Assembly (NCBI RefSeq): GCF_900111935.1 | Contig: NZ_FOYN01000004.1 | Location: forward strand, 62,001 to 126,000 | Source: Halorubrum sodomense | GTDB lineage: Archaea > Halobacteriota > Halobacteria > Halobacteriales > Haloferacaceae | Length of the DNA stretch: 64,000 nt | Direction of reading: 5' to 3' | Part shown: positions 61,228-64,000 of the stretch, in pieces | How positions within the stretch are numbered: position 1 is the stretch's first letter | Layout: each line of letters starts with the position of its first letter | Program-made: the position numbers and the translations under genes | The notes under the pieces: generated by a model | Told to the model about the DNA's origin: nothing | The model's database searches: none | Seen by the model: only the letters and a program-made list of their open reading frames with translations

Positions 61228-61585
61228 AGTATCATAAACTTGTGAGTCGCGTAGCTAGTCTACGGATACGTACCTGAACAGGCCGGGCCATCTGGCCAAT
61301 CAGTAGAATAGCGAAATGGTGAACGGCACTCGATATGGTAATAATTAGGTGTGGTTACTAGCTTGTCTTGGTCTTACGACCCAAACACGAGGTCAGCATC
61401 CACTATCGGTAGCAGAACCTGCTACTGTTTACAACGGTCTGGGTTGAAACCCTCAGTAACGGTCGATGCTGGATTGTGATTGAAGACTAGAGGTTAATGC
61501 CCCGTCTTCCTGATTCCATTTGTTCAAGCCTTCGACGATGATGACCATCGAAGGAAATCTACCGAGACAGAAAATAGGCCGCTAA
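61228..61585. other. Non-coding gap
   Basis: No gene is seen. A hairpin-like CCTTCGA ... TCGAAGG (61532-61557) lies about 30 nt after the stop of the minus-strand gene at 61586 and may be its terminator. Confidence 0.35.
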
Positions 61586-62038
61586 TCACCAAACGCTGTT
61601 CTTCGCGTACTCAGGGTATTCCGCATAGACTTCGTCGATAAGGTCAGAAAGCAGCATATCGTCATACTCGGCAGCGAGGCCTTCTGCTAGTGAATGCGCT
61701 TTGTTAGCACTAGAATCCGCTAATTGATTTTGTACCCACGACTGCCCCTGTTCCGTGAGCTGGTAGGTGTATTTCACCTTCCCGTCCGCCATAGGCTCTT
61801 CTTCCACCTCAATCAATCCAGCTTCCTCAAGCGAGTCTAAGTCGTCGTAGAGCTCCTTTGAGAACGGTCCGTAATCATAGGGAATGAAGTTGTAATCTGG
61901 ACTATCGAGTGATACGGCAGACACCTCGTCGAGCTCTTGTTCCATGAGGAATACCAACTTCTGGAGCCGGGTGCGACCCTCAACACAGCTCCCTTCACAA
62001 ACGTCGAGCAGGGCCATCGGGAGCATTTTCCTATGCAT
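61586..62038 (-). CDS. wHTH-like protein with YDYGPFS motif
   Basis: 150 residues. 'RTRLQKLVFLMEQEL' followed by 'YNFIPYDYGPFSKELYDDLDSLEEAGLIEVEEE' is the signature of a widespread archaeal wHTH-like family related to DUF4065 (Panacea) antitoxins. The wing continues 'GKVKYTYQLTEQGQSWVQ'. The gene overlaps the TrmB gene upstream by eight nt, so both proteins are made together. A toxin-antitoxin or regulatory pair is possible. Confidence 0.65.
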   Translation of the reverse strand: MHRKMLPMALLDVCEGSCVEGRTRLQKLVFLMEQELDEVSAVSLDSPDYNFIPYDYGPFSKELYDDLDSLEEAGLIEVEEEPMADGKVKYTYQLTEQGQSWVQNQLADSSANKAHSLAEGLAAEYDDMLLSDLIDEVYAEYPEYAKNSVW

Positions 62039-62786
62039 CAGGGGTCACCTCACTCGCATCCTTATATAAGGATTGGAAGTGCTGTGTGAAAATCTTTGCT
62101 GTGCCAATATCGTAGAAGAGCATTCCCATGTCCCCCTGATTGAGATTTATCAAGACCGTGCCTTCGTCACTTACGTAGAACGATGTATCGACCTCATCAA
62201 CTTCTCTGAAATCTGCGGCAGGCATATCATTAGCAACATCTTGGAGCTCGGGGCGGCCTCCCCAGCCGATAATTCGGACATCTACGCCCTCTTCTGCCTT
62301 CTCTTGAATTAGTTCTCTGTCTTGCTCGGAGAGCCAGAATGAACGCTCAAGAATCCAGATTCTGTCTTCAGCCCCCTCAAAGAGTTCACGCGCTTTCGTC
62401 GAAGTATCAGCAATACCAGTCGTCACCCATGCAGGATGAGATTGGGACTCCAGATTAAGGTCGTACGCGGGTTCCAACGCCTCAATCGCCTCCACAGCCA
62501 TATCCTCAAACTTCCGTTGGTTTGGCTCAATCAGCTTCCGAGGGTTTTGTGCGTCCCAGTTGGTCGGTTGGACGCCCTGCTTGACTACAGCGTCCTCGCT
62601 GTGTAGCTTGTTCAGCGTATCATAGACACGACCCTGTGGAATCTCGGCTCGGACAGCAACATCTGAGGCCTCCAGCGGTCCATACCGTACAAGAACTCGG
62701 TATGCTGCTGCCTCGTACTGTCCCCACTCCATTATTGTCTGGAGGGATTCATTGAGTTCGTAATTGTCAGCCATATCAACAACCAC
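62031..62786 (-). CDS. TrmB-family regulator
   Basis: 251 residues (ATG 62774 also in frame). N-terminal TrmB winged helix: 'QYEAAAYRVLVRYGPLEASDVAVRAEIPQGRVYDTLNKLHSEDAVV' at about 23-68, then a coiled-coil linker and the C-terminal effector domain 'EDRIWILERSFWLSEQ...GVDVRIIGWGG', which has the PLD-like fold of TrmB proteins. TrmB regulators usually bind sugars; some in haloarchaea act in defence or metabolism. It is divergent from the CD-NTase operon, so it could control it. Confidence 0.82.
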   Translation of the reverse strand: MVVDMADNYELNESLQTIMEWGQYEAAAYRVLVRYGPLEASDVAVRAEIPQGRVYDTLNKLHSEDAVVKQGVQPTNWDAQNPRKLIEPNQRKFEDMAVEAIEALEPAYDLNLESQSHPAWVTTGIADTSTKARELFEGAEDRIWILERSFWLSEQDRELIQEKAEEGVDVRIIGWGGRPELQDVANDMPAADFREVDEVDTSFYVSDEGTVLINLNQGDMGMLFYDIGTAKIFTQHFQSLYKDASEVTPDA

Positions 62787-62853
62787 TATTATGGTTGTAT
62801 ATCAAAACATCGCTCAGTATTTTCATATAGAAACAGCTTGCGTTGTTTCACTC

Positions 62854-62864
62854 AGGTTATATAC
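62854..62864 (+). promoter_or_regulatory. TATA-like box before the 62929 operon
   Basis: GGTTATATACC, itself nearly palindromic, lies about 70 nt upstream of ATG 62929; it would give a leader of about 40 nt. Confidence 0.35.
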
Positions 62865-62928
62865 CCCCTCCGCACCTTGTGATGATGTAGCGATATGTGT
62901 AGGGACGCGAGAAGCGGGGTGCTGGTCA

Positions 62929-63711
62929 ATGAATAGTGGGTATCTGACGGGTGTAATCCCACGGATAGAAGCGAAACAGGAACATCTCGACCTCGCATCG
63001 AGGGCGAAGTCGATTGAGACTGTGATGCTTGACTACCCCCATGCACGCCGGCTCGACCAGAATGGCGTCAATCTCGCGGACATCGATGTCGAACTCATAC
63101 TCACCTCCACAGTACCAGACGAGACATTGGAGGAGTGGTTTCCTGCCCGTGAGCTAGCGTTCGCTAAGAGAGTCGGAGCAGATGCCATAGTTCCCTGCGA
63201 CCGTCCGGTCTACAATAGTGACGCGCGTTCTCAACGAATCGAGACCGTCCAGACCTATGTGGCCGACTTGAAGGAGTTCGTTCCGAAGTTCCAGAGTGCT
63301 GGTGTTGAAGTGGTCCCCTTGGTCAAGGGCGAAACCGAGTACGAGCGTCGTCTTTGCTACGAAGCGTTCGCAGAGCTTGGCCTGACGGGATTGGCCTACT
63401 ACTGCGTCCAATACTTCAGCTACGGATTTCGATACAAGGCCCTGCTTGAGCGCATCCATCGTATCGCACGTGAATTTGAACCAGAGAACATGATGCTAAT
63501 CGGCTTCCAATCGGAGAACTTGGTATCGGACTTTCCACCATGCGTGACTGGTGCGGCTGGTCAACGGTGGCTACGAAAATTCAACCCTCGGAACATGTCT
63601 GTCGAGACAGCCGTACGTCAGTACGATGTTTGGAGTCAACAGGTTGAGTCCGCTCTTGCGATAGGACAGGCACCACTCTATGCGTTCACGAACTCACGGG
63701 GGTGGGCCTGA
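62929..63711 (+). CDS. TIM-barrel-like protein paired with a CD-NTase-like gene
   Basis: 260 residues from ATG 62929; the frame is open to 62764 but that part overlaps the TrmB promoter and is not typical. Alternating strands and helices ('ETVMLDYPHA', 'DVELILTSTVP', 'ADAIVPCDRPVYNS', 'VEVVPLVKGETEYERR', 'ENMMLIGFQSEN') suggest a TIM barrel. The 'PLVKG' strand followed by 'YERRLCYEAFAELGLTGLAYY' is reminiscent of tRNA-guanine transglycosylase relatives such as DpdA, but this is tentative. Its TGA overlaps the next ATG (TGATG). Confidence 0.6.
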   Translation: MNSGYLTGVIPRIEAKQEHLDLASRAKSIETVMLDYPHARRLDQNGVNLADIDVELILTSTVPDETLEEWFPARELAFAKRVGADAIVPCDRPVYNSDARSQRIETVQTYVADLKEFVPKFQSAGVEVVPLVKGETEYERRLCYEAFAELGLTGLAYYCVQYFSYGFRYKALLERIHRIAREFEPENMMLIGFQSENLVSDFPPCVTGAAGQRWLRKFNPRNMSVETAVRQYDVWSQQVESALAIGQAPLYAFTNSRGWA

Positions 63712-64000
63712 TGGGGACTGACATCGCCCCACCCGGATATCCCGGAAATCAGGATGAGAATGAATCTGAACAACAGAATACAGGTCAAACCTCGTTGGAT
63801 GACTATGCGGATGAAACTGGACCCACGAACCGCCAAGGCAAGACGATTAACGAGCGTCGGGAGCGACTAGAGCAGATTCTAGAAGAGGAGATGGAGGTCG
63901 TCGAGAGCCATCAGTTCGGGTCGTTTACCCGAGGGACGATGGTGGGCCCACTTTCGGAGGACTCCGATACGGACGTGATGTTCGTTCTAAGCCGTGAAAA
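63711..64000 (+). CDS. CD-NTase-like nucleotidyltransferase, N-terminal part
   Basis: ATG 63711, open to the window end (96 codons). After a polar leader containing 'GQTSLDDYADE', a helix 'NERRERLEQILEEEMEVVES' leads into 'FGSFTRGTMVGPLSEDSDTDVMFVL' (residues about 68-92). GS-F-x-R-GT with D-x-D-x-D is the nucleotide-binding signature of CD-NTases and OAS-like enzymes, which make cyclic oligonucleotide alarms in CBASS. The rest of the gene and any effector lie outside the window. Confidence 0.7.
   Translation, partial: MGTDIAPPGYPGNQDENESEQQNTGQTSLDDYADETGPTNRQGKTINERRERLEQILEEEMEVVESHQFGSFTRGTMVGPLSEDSDTDVMFVLSRE

Noticed and set aside
29429-64000. Integrase, transposase or CRISPR array expected in an island
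   Set aside because: Searched by eye for tyrosine-recombinase and DDE motifs and for regularly spaced repeats; none was found in this window.

Overview
The window comes from a halophilic archaeon, most like a Halorubrum-type member of the Halobacteria. The proteins are strongly acidic and the first 29 kb have very G+C-rich third codon positions. Many genes sit about 25-35 nt behind a TATA-like box with little or no leader. Archaeal markers include replication factor C large subunit, a UbaA/SAMP/JAMM protein-conjugation set, a His tRNA with an encoded G-1, and TrmB and HxlR regulators. All functional calls are from reading the sequence; no database search was possible.

Positions 1-29,430 look like ordinary chromosome with many sulfur and redox genes. 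The window opens inside the 3' end of a mercuric-reductase-like gene. A glutaredoxin-like gene, an HxlR regulator with a DUF3179 gene, an isochorismatase-like hydrolase, a degenerate sensor kinase, a peroxiredoxin and two TauE/SafE exporters follow. Two promoters 4 kb apart (before 2408 and 6375) share the same layout and a GTTAC-N5-GTAAC palindrome, which suggests one regulon. From 8.5 to 18.4 kb there is a sulfur-trafficking block: JAMM protease, UbaA (E1-like), a SAMP ending GGR, a cysteine-synthase-like enzyme, TusA, rhodanese, a YeeE transporter, two beta-propeller proteins, a two-domain rhodanese-like lipoprotein and a DsrE protein. Next come rfcL, a PAS-like kinase, an alcohol dehydrogenase, a complete polar-amino-acid ABC importer, a CtaA-like protein, a MATE exporter and a DUF5814-like protein.

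A tRNA-His gene (29,355-29,428) marks the edge of an accessory island with visibly lower G+C that runs to the end of the window. The first module (30,076-40,595) is a tight operon of a DUF499 ATPase, a small partner, a DUF1156 DNA methylase and a PLD-SNF2 helicase, matching the helicase-methylase-ATPase type of anti-phage system. A divergently oriented AAA ATPase separates it from a second operon (42,309-51,788). That operon encodes Mre11-like nuclease, Rad50-like SMC ATPase without a zinc hook, NurA nuclease, HerA translocase and a PLD nuclease fused to an SF3/AAA-type ATPase. This second set is the strongest candidate for a poorly described defence system: DNA end-processing proteins packed as one co-translated unit in a defence island.

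Positions 52-62.8 kb hold small, mostly unrecognised, lower-G+C genes: wHTH proteins, zinc-finger mini-proteins, a phage prohead-protease-like protein, a PD-(D/E)XK endonuclease-like protein, broken gene pieces, and a TrmB regulator paired with a small wHTH-like protein. The window ends inside a new operon: a TIM-barrel-like protein overlapping the start of a CD-NTase-like nucleotidyltransferase, possibly the start of a CBASS-like system. No integrase, IS element or CRISPR array was seen, so the far end of the island lies outside the window.
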